A stretch of 64,000 nucleotides of DNA from Apostichopus japonicus (GCF_037975245.1 NC_092582.1:22530577-22594576), one strand, 5' to 3'. Positions 37,100 through 48,669 are shown, numbered from the stretch's first letter. The notes: generated from the sequence alone by a model not told the origin. Numbers and translations are program-made.

Positions 37100-40000
37100 A
37101 ACGATGGCTCAATGGCTTGCAAAATGATCAAATTTGGACGAAAAATCACGGTTCTCCAATTTCATTTCAAGATTTGATATTCATATTAGATATGTTATTT
37201 TAATGAGTTGGGACCTATTTTAAAAGCTATTATTGTCTGATGTATAATCCAAAGGTCAACCTCCGTTCTCCGCATCTATTTGGGAAGATTCTAAAAAGTT
37301 GCTAATTTTGGTCGAAATTGATCAAAATGATAAGGCTATAGCCTTGCAAAATGATCAAATTTGGACGAAAAATCAAGGTTCTCCAATTTCAGTCTCGATG
37401 TTCATAATGGATAAATAGGGATCAGAAACACATTCCTCTCATCTTAAAAGTGATTTTCCAATCGATTTTTCGCCTTAATACAGATATATGAAATTATAAC
37501 ATCAAGATTTGATATTCATATTAGATATGTTATTTTAATGAGTTGGGACCTATTTTATAAGCAATTTATGTCTGATGTATAATCCAAAGGTCACCCTCCG
37601 TTCTCCGCATCTGTTTAGGAAGATTCTAAAAAGTCGCTAATTTTGGTCGAAATTGATCAAAATGATAAGGCTATAGCCTTGCAAAATGATCAAATTTGGA
37701 CGAAAAATCAAGGTTCTCCAATTTCAGTCTCGAGGTTCATAATGGATTAATAGGGATCAGAAACACATTCCTCTCATCTTAAAAGTGATTTTCCAATCGA
37801 TTTTTCGCCTCAATATAGATATATGAAATCATAACATCAAGATTTGATATTCATATTAGACAGTGGCGTCACCAGACTTTTCAGTCTTGGGGGTGGGGCA
37901 CATGGGGGGCACCAGCATTTGATGGGGGACACTTAGGTGGATACGGATCGCTGTCCTGGGTGAGGGGTCTAAGGGGAGGGGGTGTACTACTCCCCTTTGG
38001 AAAATTTTGGCATACGGAGGATGGGCTAGATGCAAAATGGTGCCACATTTGATGCTAAATTCGATCTGAAGATATCTCCGGAAATTGCAATATTTGAGGT
38101 AATGATTTTAACAACGGGCAGAATTTTGCAGAGGATATGAACCACATGCTGTCGATATTATGCCTAACCCTATCAATAGAACCTACATTTGTTGAATTAA
38201 TGTGTGCATGAACCCCGACTCCTTTCTTGTCCTTCTCGTTTTCTCCCATTATCTATTAAGATGTAACAGGTTCCAGCATCGTTGTTGGCTCCTATCAGGG
38301 ATCTCACCATGCAATCCAAAGTTGGATCACACATCGAGTATGGCTCAGTATGCAGGTGTGAATATTTGCCATTTGTTCCTATAAGCATCTGACCTCAAAT
38401 GACCTCTGCACCCCCTACACAACAGGGTTAATATATGAGTCCACAAATATAGGCAAGTATGGTGCCTGCGGACCCTCACATTCTCACATTTCGTCAGCTC
38501 CTAACATGTCAACCTCAGACCAAGGCAACATACTGCAGTACCCTCCCTTCTCACAGCAGGTCCAGATTTTCGGCATTTCACAGGCATCCAATTCACGAGA
38601 GGTAAAAGACACACACAGACAGCAGACAAGCACTCTCACCCATATGACAAATGCACACAAAGGCCCACACAAAGGCCCTCAAGGTTAGGGTTCAGAGCAA
38701 CGATATTACTCATCGGTCCAGAAAAAATAAAGCGCGTTCTTTCATATTCTGAGGTCAGAATCATGAGAAAGGTCCAGAAATAGTGTTCTCTGGCGAGTAG
38801 GGGTGGCCTACTTTTCAGGAATTTGATTGGACTGCACCTAGTGATTTTCTGAATAGTCGTCCTACTTCCTAGGAAATAAAAACACGGCTGCAGCACAGCC
38901 AGAACAGGGAAATTCATTGTTTTGAACGATGAGTCATGTAGCTCGCGAAGCGGACGTGTATAGCCGCTGGTATGGCGTGAGCACTGACACATTCAATGTA
39001 AATATCGACACCTGTTGTGATGGCGCGGGTTACGACTTCGATAGCCGACGGTCAAGGATAAACTTTTTCATATTTTCGCAGCTCATTTGAAGAAAATACG
39101 AATTACTGTGCTTCTTTGTCCTTATGAAAAACCAACTCATATGATGGGAGTTGAATATAACAAACTATATATATTTTTCTTACCAACCAAAATCTCAGAT
39201 GGGGGGCACTCGGTTTTCCAGGGGGGCACGTGCCCCCCCCTTCCCCCCCCCCCTTGGCGACGCCACTGATATTAGATATGTTATTTTAATGAGTTGGGAC
39301 CTATTTTAAAAGCTATTATTGTCTGATGTATAATCCAAAGGTCACCCTCCGTTCTCCGCATCTATTTGGGAAGATTCTAAAAAGTCGCTAATTTTGGTCG
39401 AAATTGATCAAAATGATAAGGCCTTGCAAAATGATCAAATTTGGACGAAAAATCAAGGTTCTCTAATTTCAGTCTCGATGTTCATAATGGATAAATAGGG
39501 ATCAGAAACACATTCCTCTCATCTTAAAAGTGATTTTCGAATCGATTTTTTGCCTCAATATAGATATATGAAATTATAACATCAAGATTTGATATTCATA
39601 TTAGATATGTTATTTTAATGAGTTGGGACCTATTTTAAAAGCTATTATTGTCTGATGTATAATCCAAAGGTCACCCTCCGTTTACAGCATTTATTTGGGA
39701 AGATTCTAAAAAGTCGCGAATTTTGGTCGAAATTGATCAAAATGATAAGGCTATAGCCTTGCAAAATGATCAAATTTGGACGAAAAATCAAGGTTCTCTA
39801 ATTTCAGTCTCGAGGTTCATAATGGATAAATAGGGATCAGAAACACATTCCTCTCATCTTAAAAGTGATTTTCGAATCGAATCTTGGCCTCAATATAGAT
39901 ATATGAAATTATAACATCAAGATTTGATATTCATATTAGATATGTTATTTTAATGAGTTGGGACCTATTTCAAAAGCTATTATTGTCTGATATATAATCC

Positions 40001-42587
40001 AAAGGTCACATCAAGGTCGATTTTTTGCCTCAATATAGATATATGAAATTATAACATCAAGATTTGATATTCATATTAGATATGTTATTTTAATGAGTTG
40101 GGACCTATTTTAAAAGCTATTATTGTCTGATATATAATCCAAAGGGCAACCTCCATTCTCCGCATCTGTTTGGGAAGATTCTAAAAAGTCGCTAATTTTG
40201 GTCGAAATTGATCAAAATGATATGGCTATAGCCTTGCAAAATGATCAAATTTGGACGAAAAAACAAGGTTCTCTAATTTCAGTCTCGATGTTCATAACGG
40301 ATGAATAGGGATCAGAAACACATTCCTCTCATCTTAAAACTGATTTTCCAATCGATTTTTTTGCCTCAATATAGATATATGAAATTATAACATCAAGATT
40401 TGATATTCATATTAGATATGTTATTTTAATGTGTTGGGACCTATTTTAAAAGCTATTATTGTCTGATGTATAATCCAAAGGTCACCCTCAGTTCTCCGCA
40501 TCTGTTTGGGAAGATTCTAAAAAGTCGTGAATTTTGTTCGAAATTGATGAAAATGATAAGGCTATAGCCTTGCAAAATGATCAAATTTGGACGAAAAATC
40601 AAGGTTCTCCAATTTCAGTCTCGAGGTTCATAACGGATGAATAGGGATCAGAAACACATTCCTCTCATCTTAAAAGTGATTTTCGAACCGAATCTTGGTT
40701 TTCATATAGATATATGAAATTATAACATCAAGACTTGATATTCATATTAGATATGTTATTTTAATGAGTTGGGACCTATTTTAAAAGCTATTATTGTCTG
40801 ATGTATAATCCAAAGGTCACCCTCCGTTCTCCGCATCTATTTGGGAAGATTCTAAAAAGTCGCGAATTTTGGTCGAAATTGATCAAAATGATAAGGCTAT
40901 AGCCTTGCAAAATGATCAAATTTGGACGAAAAAACAAGGTTCTCCAATTTCAGTCTCGAGGTTCATAATGGATGAATAGGGATCAGAAACACATTCCTCT
41001 CATCTTAAAAGTGATTTTCCAATCGATTTTTCGCCTTAATAAAGATATATGAAATTATAACATCAAGATTTGATATTCATATTAGATATGTTATTTTAAT
41101 GAGTTGGGACCTATTTTATAAGCTATTATTGTCTGATGTATAATCCAAAGGGCACCCACCGTTTACAGCATCTATTTGGGAAGATTCTAAAAAGTCGCGA
41201 ATTTTGGTCGAAATTGATCAAAATGATCAAATTTGGACGAAAAATCAAGGTTCTCCAATTTCAGTCTCGAGGTTCATAATGGATAAATAGGGATCAGAAA
41301 CACATTCCTCTCATCTTAAAAGTGATTTTCCAATCGATTTTTCGCCTGAATATAGATATATGAAATTATAACATCAAGATTTGATATTCATATTAGATAT
41401 GTTATTTTAATGAGTTGGGACCTATTTTAAAAGCTATTATTGTCTGATGTATAATCCAAAGGTCACCCTCCGTTCTCCGCATCTATTTGGGAAGATTCTA
41501 AAAAGTTGCTAATTTTGGTCGAAATTGATCAAAATGATAAGGTATAGCCTTGCAAAATGATCAAATTTGGACGAAAACGCAAGGTTCTCCAATTTCAGTC
41601 TCGATGTTCATAATGGATAAATAGGGATCAGAAACACATTCCTCTCATCTTTAAAGTGATTTTCGAATCGATTTTTCGCCTCAATATAGATATATGACAT
41701 TATAACATCAAGATTTGATATTCATATTAGATATGTTATTTTAATGAGTTGGGACCTATTTTATAAGCTATTATTGTCTGATGTATAATCCAAAGGGCAC
41801 CCTCCGTTCTCCGCATCTATTTGGGAAGATTCTAAAAAGTCGCGAATTTTGGTCGAAATTGATCAAAATGATAAGGCTATAGCGTTGCAAAATAATCAAA
41901 TTTGGACGAAAAAACAAGGTTCTCCAATTTCAGTCTTGATGTTCATAATGGATAAATAGGGATCAGAAACACATTCCTCTCATCTTAAAAGTGATTTTCG
42001 AACCGAATCTTGGTTTTCAATATAGATATATGAAATTATAACATCAAGATTTGATATTCATATTAGATATGTTATTTTAATGAGTTGGGACCTATTTTAA
42101 AAGCTATTATTGTCTGATATATAATCCAAAGGGCACCCTCCGTTTACAGCATCTATTTGGGAAGATTCTAAAAAGTCGCGAATTTTGGTCGAAATTGATC
42201 AAAATGATAAGGCTATAGTCTTGCAAAATGATCAAATTTGGACGAAAAATCAAGGTTCTCCAATTTCAGTCTCGATGTTCATAATGGATAAATAGTGATC
42301 GGAAACACATTCCTCTCATCTTAAAAGTGATTTTCGAACCGATTTTTTGCCTCAATATAGATATATGAAATTATAACATCAAGATTTGATATTCATATTA
42401 GATATGTTATTTTAATGAGTTGGGACCTATTTTAAAAGCTATTATTGTCTGATATATAATCCAAAGGGCACCCTCCGTTCTCCGCATCTATTTGGGAAGA
42501 TTCTAAAAAGTCGCTAATTTTGGTCGAAATTGATCAAAATGATAAGGCAAAATGATCAAATTTGGACGAAAAATCAAGGTTCTCCAA
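37100..42587. repeat. 335-bp satellite array, about 14 monomers
   Basis: The anchor gatttgatattcatattag (one substitution in the 40732 copy) starts at 37171, 37506, 37841, 39586, 39921, 40061, 40397, 40732, 41067, 41378, 41712, 42048 and 42383. Spacing is 334-336 bp except where deletions occur (311, and 140 between 39921 and 40061) or where the inserted element at 37861-39268 lies. Identity between monomers is high, indicating recent expansion or homogenisation. Each monomer carries a dyad centred on aaggctatagcctt. Confidence 0.96.
37861..39268. mobile_element. hAT-type non-autonomous element, 1408 bp, inserted in satellite
   Basis: The termini are CAGTGGCGTC at the left and GACGCCACTG at the right. 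A perfect 8-bp duplication, atattaga, flanks it at 37853-37860 and 39269-39276, and the single-copy site is visible in neighbouring monomers. The subterminal regions are rich in ggggggcac/gtgcccccc. No transposase-like ORF was recognised, so it is probably mobilised in trans. Confidence 0.93.
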
Positions 42588-44733
42588 CTTAAAAAGTCGG
42601 GAGTTTTCAAAATTTCACACTCACATTTATCTGATATTAGATGTGAAAGTTGGCAGAATAAATAAGCCAATATAAAAACAATAATATGACTCATGTAGCA
42701 TTTCACAAATTTTAATTGTATACATCACACTCAACTAGTGTTAAATTTAATCCCTTTAATTTAACAATTTGTTGTTTATCTACTGTATTGGCAGGTGACG
42801 TCACTACCTGGCCATGACGTCATCTGTTAATATTCAACGTGTAGTACCATCGTGTTATGTCGATAAAGCGAGCAACGATGTAATATTCATAAAGTGGTTT
42901 CAAGTTTCAACATCCTGTAGCAAGAAAACGCTTCCTAATTGAAACGAATCTAAGATAAGACGGGAATTGTTTGTTTAGTTGGTTCGTAGCATATATTCTT
43001 GAACAAGGAAATAAACAACAAGTGTATTTTTTAATTGATTAATATTTCATCTGCATCATCAAAACCGCCGGAGTTCGAGAGTGGGCGAAAGGAAGGCAAC
43101 GGAGGGACACGGCCGGGTTTCCTGATAAGCCTCTTCACTCCTCCCCCCACCCCCAGCCCCCCTCCCCCACCCCACCCAACACACAATTCCTCTTATACAT
43201 TACGTTGACCGGTGCAGAGGGTGAAGAAATAATACAATAGTAAATCAGTAAATTTTTGAATGTTTGAGAAACTAAGAAACATTTATTTCGTCGTTAATGC
43301 ATTAATGCATTAGTGTATGAAATATAAGTTAAAGAAAAAGAATGAACACATGTGCAGCTTAAATTGTAGATTGTTACAACTTTCCAAAAATGACCATTAC
43401 ACCCTCATAGAATATCAAGGTTTGTATTGTAATATAAATATATATATTAAAAAAGGGTATGTATGGAGCCTATGCATGATGGGCACACTACTGTCTTATG
43501 ATCACAATATGATATGTAATATGCAAATGATACAATATATGGGAAAACAGTATATAATAAACATATAAATGTATGAAAACAGAATGGCAAATATATGACT
43601 CTTTATATGCAAATTGCATAATTTTTACATAGCTTTATCTATAAAATATGTAGCATAATTTTTGTTTTAATGATACTAAATAAATATATAGCGTTATGAA
43701 AATGCTATGATAAACATGATTATAGTACATTATTAAAGGGTTTATGTAATAAAGTGTATTAATAAAGGGTAAACATATTATAGTATATTATTAAAGGGTA
43801 TACGTATTAAAGTGTAAATAGATACGATGTCATATATTCCCAAACGTTTTCCTTGGCGCACCTTATTTTTCTAAGACCTAACATCGCCCAATTGATTGCA
43901 CATTGACTGAAAGTTAGTGAATGACAGCACAGATGCAAATATTAAAGCTTGGGAAACAATCATGGCGTGACAGGGAGTAAGTTTAACTGTCAAATTCCAT
44001 CGAACATATTGGTTACGGAATGAAACAAATTTTTGGCCTCTAGCCGGCTCGCTGTCTAGCTCAAACGTAATTAAGTGAGCCATTGTTTAAGCTGGTCTCG
44101 CCAACTGAAATGACATTATTGACATTACGAGTGGCCGTAAAATACAGCAACTGAAAATGTAGACGCAGCATTTCTGAATAGCGTGAGTCACTGAGCGAAC
44201 TTCAAATCGGGGGGTAGCCTGTCCTAAAGCAGTTGTTTGTTTTCATAACCATCCGCTACCCCTCCCCCCCCCACACACATAAATATATAATTTAAAAAAA
44301 ATTAACTGATATGAATATCTCTTGCTAATAAGTTATGGTTAATTTTTAATTTTTTTTATAGAATACACTTGGCTTAAAATTTTACAAGGTGCTAAGGCTA
44401 TATGCGATATTGCACATTTGTCCTAAGAGTAAACTTAATTGACCAACTGATTTGCAGGTATAAATAATTTGCTCACTTGCTCACTCTTCTTTTTAAGCAC
44501 ACAGAGTTGAATAGATGAAAGACACGTCACCAACATACTTTTTTGTTTAGATTTTTCCCCCTTAGATCTCGCTTCTCTACAAGAATCCCCCCGACAAATT
44601 TAAATTAATTTAATTTAATTCAAATTTCAATTTCAAAAACATCAAAAATCATCAGGAAAACTCACCCACCCCCAAATAATATATAATAGTTAATATAAAT
44701 AAATAAGAAAATTAAAGAAAATAATAATATTTC
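42588..44733. other. Intergenic stretch, 3' flank of the minus-strand gene
   Basis: No exon was recognised. It may include the 3' UTR of the gene ending at 44734; an AATAAA on the minus strand near 43283 is a weak candidate end. Confidence 0.45.
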
Positions 44734-44931
44734 TTAACGACCGGTTTTGGTGTCGATAAGTCTCCCGATGAGCTCCAAGAGGTTTACCTTGGCTCTTTCA
44801 AGATAGTACTCAAACTCCTCAATAATGTACAGACATTGCATATACAAACACTCTCCGGCGCATATTTGATTGTTAACACTTCTGGCTATCCGAACAGAGT
44901 TTCCGGGTGAATTTCCGGCTGGATATCCTTT
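44734..44931 (-). CDS. Helical secreted protein exon 5: C-terminal helix D and stop
   Basis: 65 codons and TAA: KGYPAGNSPGNSVRIARSVN, NQICAGECLYMQCLYIIEEF, EYYLERAKVNLLELIGRL and IDTKTGR. Three Cys (178, 182, 187) cluster at the start of the last helix. The acceptor is tctctttcag. The aromatic-L-x-R-x3-N-L pattern resembles the receptor-contacting last helix of CNTF-type cytokines. Confidence 0.82.
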   Translation of the reverse strand, partial: KGYPAGNSPGNSVRIARSVNNQICAGECLYMQCLYIIEEFEYYLERAKVNLLELIGRLIDTKTGR

Positions 44932-45593
44932 CTGAAAGAGAATGATAGAATATTTAACTCAATAATCTATACCTAAATGTATATATATTCCCCTTTTTCT
45001 TAAGACATTAGTTACACCTTACGCATTGTTTTACTGTGTTCGAGTAAAACTCCCGTGTAATATTATCTGTTCACAATTATCGGGGTAGTATACATCCGCC
45101 TGAAAAGAATAGTCCTGTACATGAACTGGTAAAGTGACTTTAATTTTGCCAAATATTCGGTTACAATCACTCCTTTTGATGCTTGGATGTTGTAGAGGAT
45201 GAAACTACTAATGGGTCTAAAGATCTTAAGGATTGAAGGTTATTTAAAGCGTTTTATCAATTGCAGGGGTGAGAAACAGGCAGATTCCGCAACGAAGAAC
45301 TGGCAGATGGGTTTGGTAGTACCATATGCTAAATTTCTATCTCTTCTAACTCAGAAACTAAACGTCCATTGTCACCGTGGTAACATTTGAATGCGCTGAG
45401 ATAGCCTACACTCTATCAGCTATCATATGTTGGTGGGATAAGACATGCCTGGTTGAACACTTTTAGTATAGCGGCTTTGGAAAGTGACTTATTTAGTGTG
45501 TTAGTCAATGGAGCAGTTCAACAAGTGGAACGACACCGTTTCATGCCTCCATTGACTAGTAATATATGGTCATAAAGCAAAGAAATCCCTTAC
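44932..45593 (-). other. Intron 4 of the helical-protein gene
   Basis: No repeat family or alternative exon was recognised in it. Confidence 0.75.
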
Positions 45594-45791
45594 CTGAAGG
45601 ATAAGAAGCTCGAATCGGTCCAGAATTTCTCGAATCTCGAAATCTATAGTGGTCGCATTGTGATATAGACCAAAGCCTTCAGCGTCAGCCTCATCTAACA
45701 GTATCGCGCCTATTTCCAGGTAAGCATGGAGAAACGTTGTCAGAATATCCGAGTGTAGAAAATACAGCGATGTCAAATGGTTGTGAAGATC
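45594..45791 (-). CDS. Helical secreted protein exon 4: helices B and C
   Basis: 66 codons: DLHNHLTSLYFLHSDILTTF, LHAYLEIGAILLDEADAEGF, GLYHNATTIDFEIREILDRF and ELLILQ. The amphipathic pattern is strong, with a sequon at NAT. The acceptor is gatccttcag-like (ccttcag) and the donor is gtaagg, phase 0. Confidence 0.85.
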
Positions 45792-46409
45792 CTGAAGGAA
45801 TATGAAGGGAAATATTATTTGGGGAGCCAAACGAGCCAAAAACAAAAAAATATGCTTATTAAAGACGTTGAGGTATTTCATGATATACTTATACCACCCC
45901 CCCCCTTCACCTCCACCTCCATACAGAAGAAAGCAGTAGAACTTCCGAGTGACTCTCTCATCGGAGCCAGTAGGGGGTTGTAATTGGGAAATCGGTAAAA
46001 TAAGGCCCTCCCCTATGGCCCTCCCAAAATGAGCACAATTGTCCGAACACCTTCCAGCAAAGCATTTATCAACTTTCTATTTTCGGGTAGCGTCTGCCGC
46101 ACAGCTTAATAAAGGGGGAAGAGGAGGGGTGGGGAGGGGGAGAGAAGAGGTGTACACGGTGGTTCCAATGAACGTTAGTCCGACATTGGATTCGCTGGCC
46201 GTATGATGCAGCACCAGGGAGCATTGAAAAATTATCATAGTTGTACAGGTTTGTACGCAAGTTCGAATAGGGGAGGGGTGTTTGGTGGGGGTGGGGTGGG
46301 GTGGGTTGAGGTGAGGTGAGGTGAGGGAGGGGGTAACATTGTTTCATGCTCCTCTTCTCCCACTTCAAACATCTATGTATATTTCCCTTCTAACATTAAT
46401 GATACTTAC
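45792..46409 (-). other. Intron 3 of the helical-protein gene
   Basis: Contains a G/C-rich purine tract at about 46105-46150 and ggtgaggtga runs near 46315; nothing coding. Confidence 0.75.
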
Positions 46410-46523
46410 AGCAGAATTATCGTTGTACCAATCCAGTCGCGAGAGGTTCGTGGAGAGCATTTCCATTCCTTCGATAGTAATATTTGGACTGGTTCTGTCT
46501 TCGTTATTAAAGCGATGTTGTAT
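46410..46523 (-). CDS. Helical secreted protein exon 3
   Basis: A 114-bp, 38-codon exon encoding IQHRFNNEDRTSPNITIEGM and then EMLSTNLSRLDWYNDNSA. NIT and NLS are N-glycosylation sequons. The acceptor is ctgttttag and the donor is gtaagt, phase 0 at both ends. Confidence 0.82.
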
Positions 46524-46662
46524 CTAAAACAGAAAATACTCTTTATTATAAACGACTGAATTAGGGAGCTTAGGATACACTTTAAGATAATGTTTGTTCA
46601 TCTTCTTGCCGTGAAGAGAGGCTTTTTTTTTACTCCAGATTAAAGCAAAAGCAAACAATGAA

Positions 46663-46700
<38 letters not shown>

Positions 46701-46994
46701 TCCTAGAATATTGACAGTAAAATTTACATATTCTTCAAGAGTTTTGAGTTCCATTCTGAAGTGGGATACTCGATATATATATATATATATATATACATAC
46801 ATATATATATAAGTACATACCCCGACTTATTTAGGTAAGAACTGAACCTATATGTAATGAGCAGAAGCGAATGAAGGATTCTTTTAATCAGGAATTGGCG
46901 CTGGGCCGTTGAAGTCGACTCCTGTGTATGGGATTCATTTAAACAGTTTGTGAAAGTTTCGTGACTTATAAAATTAACCGTTTAACATACTCAC
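46524..46994 (-). other. Intron 2 of the helical-protein gene, with two (AT)n tracts
   Basis: (AT)n tracts lie at 46664-46692 and 46773-46810. The intervening 80 bp shows no other structure. Confidence 0.85.
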
Positions 46995-47116
46995 AAAATG
47001 AGATCTAAAGTCATCGTTGTATTCTTTCAGCGAGAGGATAAAACGCTTGGCGCTTTCTAGATGGTGCAACTCGTCACAGGTTACATATCCAACTGCCAAC
47101 ATGTACACCAAAACAA
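46995..47116 (-). CDS. Helical secreted protein exon 2: signal core and helix A
   Basis: Completes a Val codon, then encodes VLVYMLAVGYVTCDELHHLE and continues SAKRFILSLKEYNDDFRSHF. The hydrophobic run completes the signal peptide; cleavage after G19 or C23 is plausible. The acceptor is ctcttccatag and the donor is gtgagt, phase 0. Confidence 0.8.
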
Positions 47117-48203
47117 CTATGGAAGAGCATAAAACCATCAGTTAGACACATGAAGAATAAAAAAATATTCTGTTTTTCAATCAATGAATTATGAGATTAT
47201 TCAATTCATTCATTAATTATGGGATTAAAATCATATAGTATATAACAAAACTGTCTTGGATAAAAACAACAACAAAATATGTACCTTTCCTTCATTTTTT
47301 TTGTCATAAAGTTTAGTACCGTACCATAAAAGATACTACTTTTGTTGGCTGCAAAATTTTAAAACTTGATCTACATATTGCTTATAAACCAGTGCTTAAA
47401 CGCATATATTCTCATTAAAAATGCTCTATATAGGAGTGTTAGCTCAGTGTTTACGCCGGTGCCTTCCAATCATAGGGTCCCCAGTTCGAGTCACTCCAAG
47501 ATTAATGTATGTCGTCCAGTTACAGAGTTGTTGACAATTGACAATTCATAATCATGGACGTTAAATATGAACCTAAGAAACTGACTTCGGTCAGCTTGCG
47601 GCTTTGATAAGCCAATGAGGCTTCTTCGCGAGTTCCTGATTGCAGGGGGATCTAAATACAATACATACAAATATAACGTCAAGTTAAGCATGACACATGG
47701 CTTTAATGGTCTTCCGTACCTATATACACTGATTGACGGGTACGCTTCAAACCACCGCAAAACTAAACAAAGGGGAGAGTTCTTCAAACTATTTTGCGCT
47801 GCATGATACAGTTACATGTATACGCAATGCAGTAGAAGTTAGTCAACCACAAATCATAACACCTGAAGATTATGCGATATTTACTACAAATCAATAAGAC
47901 TGACATATCTGAAGGAGGCATACAATAATGTGCGCTATTAAAATGTATTTTCATTTTCATTCTTAGTAGGTACGATTGGACAAAGTAATGACACTAATGA
48001 TACATAGTTAAAGAGCTATAGAACAGCCTATCATATACAAAGTCTAGCCTATATACGGGCCTTCAAGTGCATACTGCAGTTAAGAATGCCTGACACAAGA
48101 TATACTTGACAACCACATGAAATTTGCGTCACTTGAAGTGAGGAGCACACGAACACACACACACAAAAGAGTAATAAAAATATAAAGGTATATATGTTCT
48201 TAC
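47117..48203 (-). other. Intron 1 of the helical-protein gene
   Basis: Hosts a plus-strand copy of SINE family S2, listed separately. Otherwise no coding signal. Confidence 0.8.
47432..47675 (+). mobile_element. tRNA-derived SINE (family S2), copy 2
   Basis: The head gtgttagctcagtgtttacg is A-box-like and ccagttcgagtcactcc is B-box-like. The shared body carries gacaattgacaattcataat, and the tail is acaatacatacaa. It is homologous over its whole length to the minus-strand copy at 27055-27297. Confidence 0.87.
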
Positions 48204-48231
48204 CAAGGTATCCACTGAAATTCTGTTCCAT
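48204..48231 (-). CDS. Helical secreted protein exon 1: start and n-region
   Basis: Encodes MEQNFSGYL plus one base. ATG at 48231-48229 is the first Met in this frame; the donor is gtaaga, phase 1. A very short first coding exon before a phase-1 intron is also the IL-6 arrangement. Confidence 0.72.
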
Positions 48232-48275
48232 CTTCAAGTTGTGATTATTTCGCCTGGCCGTGCACGATTGTTATA

Positions 48276-48282
48276 TTATATA
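48276..48282 (-). promoter_or_regulatory. Possible TATA box for the helical-protein gene
   Basis: TATATAA lies on the minus strand 45 bp before the ATG. If used, the 5' UTR would be only about 15-20 nt. The region is AT-rich, so chance is a serious alternative. Confidence 0.3.
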
Positions 48283-48669
48283 ATATGATACTTTATGGAA
48301 AGAGATGTTTTCGGTTTGATCTAGACTCGGCCACACACTGTGATATTTCAGAATAGACTTGGCTACAATTCGACTTTGCCTTTCCAGCTTCAACTTTGTT
48401 CTGCCCGACGGAGTCACAAAACGAGCTTTAAATACTGATTGAAAAATAGACAATATAGGTCGAGCATGATTGACAACTTTGAACATTTTCAAAACACAAC
48501 AACAGAGACATTTTACCTGGAAGCTAATAAATACAGACCTCAATTTTTTATGAAAATAGCGTCAGCAAGAACAAAGGGGATTTCCCTATACGTCTTACCT
48601 TTTGGTTGACAGGACATAACCGGAAATACTTCGTTGACGTCAGATTTGGTTCACACGGGTTTAATACTT

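Larger units (their letters stand above)
44734..48231 (-). other. Five-exon gene for a secreted helical, IL-6/CNTF-class cytokine-like protein
   Basis: I assembled this from splice sites: coding exons 48231-48204, 47116-46995, 46523-46410, 45791-45594 and 44931-44734, joined with phases 1,0,0,0 into 219 codons plus TAA. Residues 1-23 look like a signal peptide (YLVVLVYMLAVGYVTC core). The rest is mostly amphipathic helix: helix A about 24-54, B about 68-122, C about 136-154, D about 180-214. Potential N-glycosylation sites are N64, N76 and N133; cysteines are 23, 178, 182 and 187. Helix D has YLERAKVNL, which fits [W/Y]-[L/T]-x-R-x3-[D/N]-[L/F] of CNTF, CT-1 and CLCF1 as I recall them. The exons and secretion are fairly secure; the cytokine assignment is inference. 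Confidence 0.75.

Noticed and set aside
37100-42587. CRISPR-like regular spacing
   Set aside because: The spacing is a 335-bp tandem satellite in a eukaryotic genome, with no unique spacers between short repeats.
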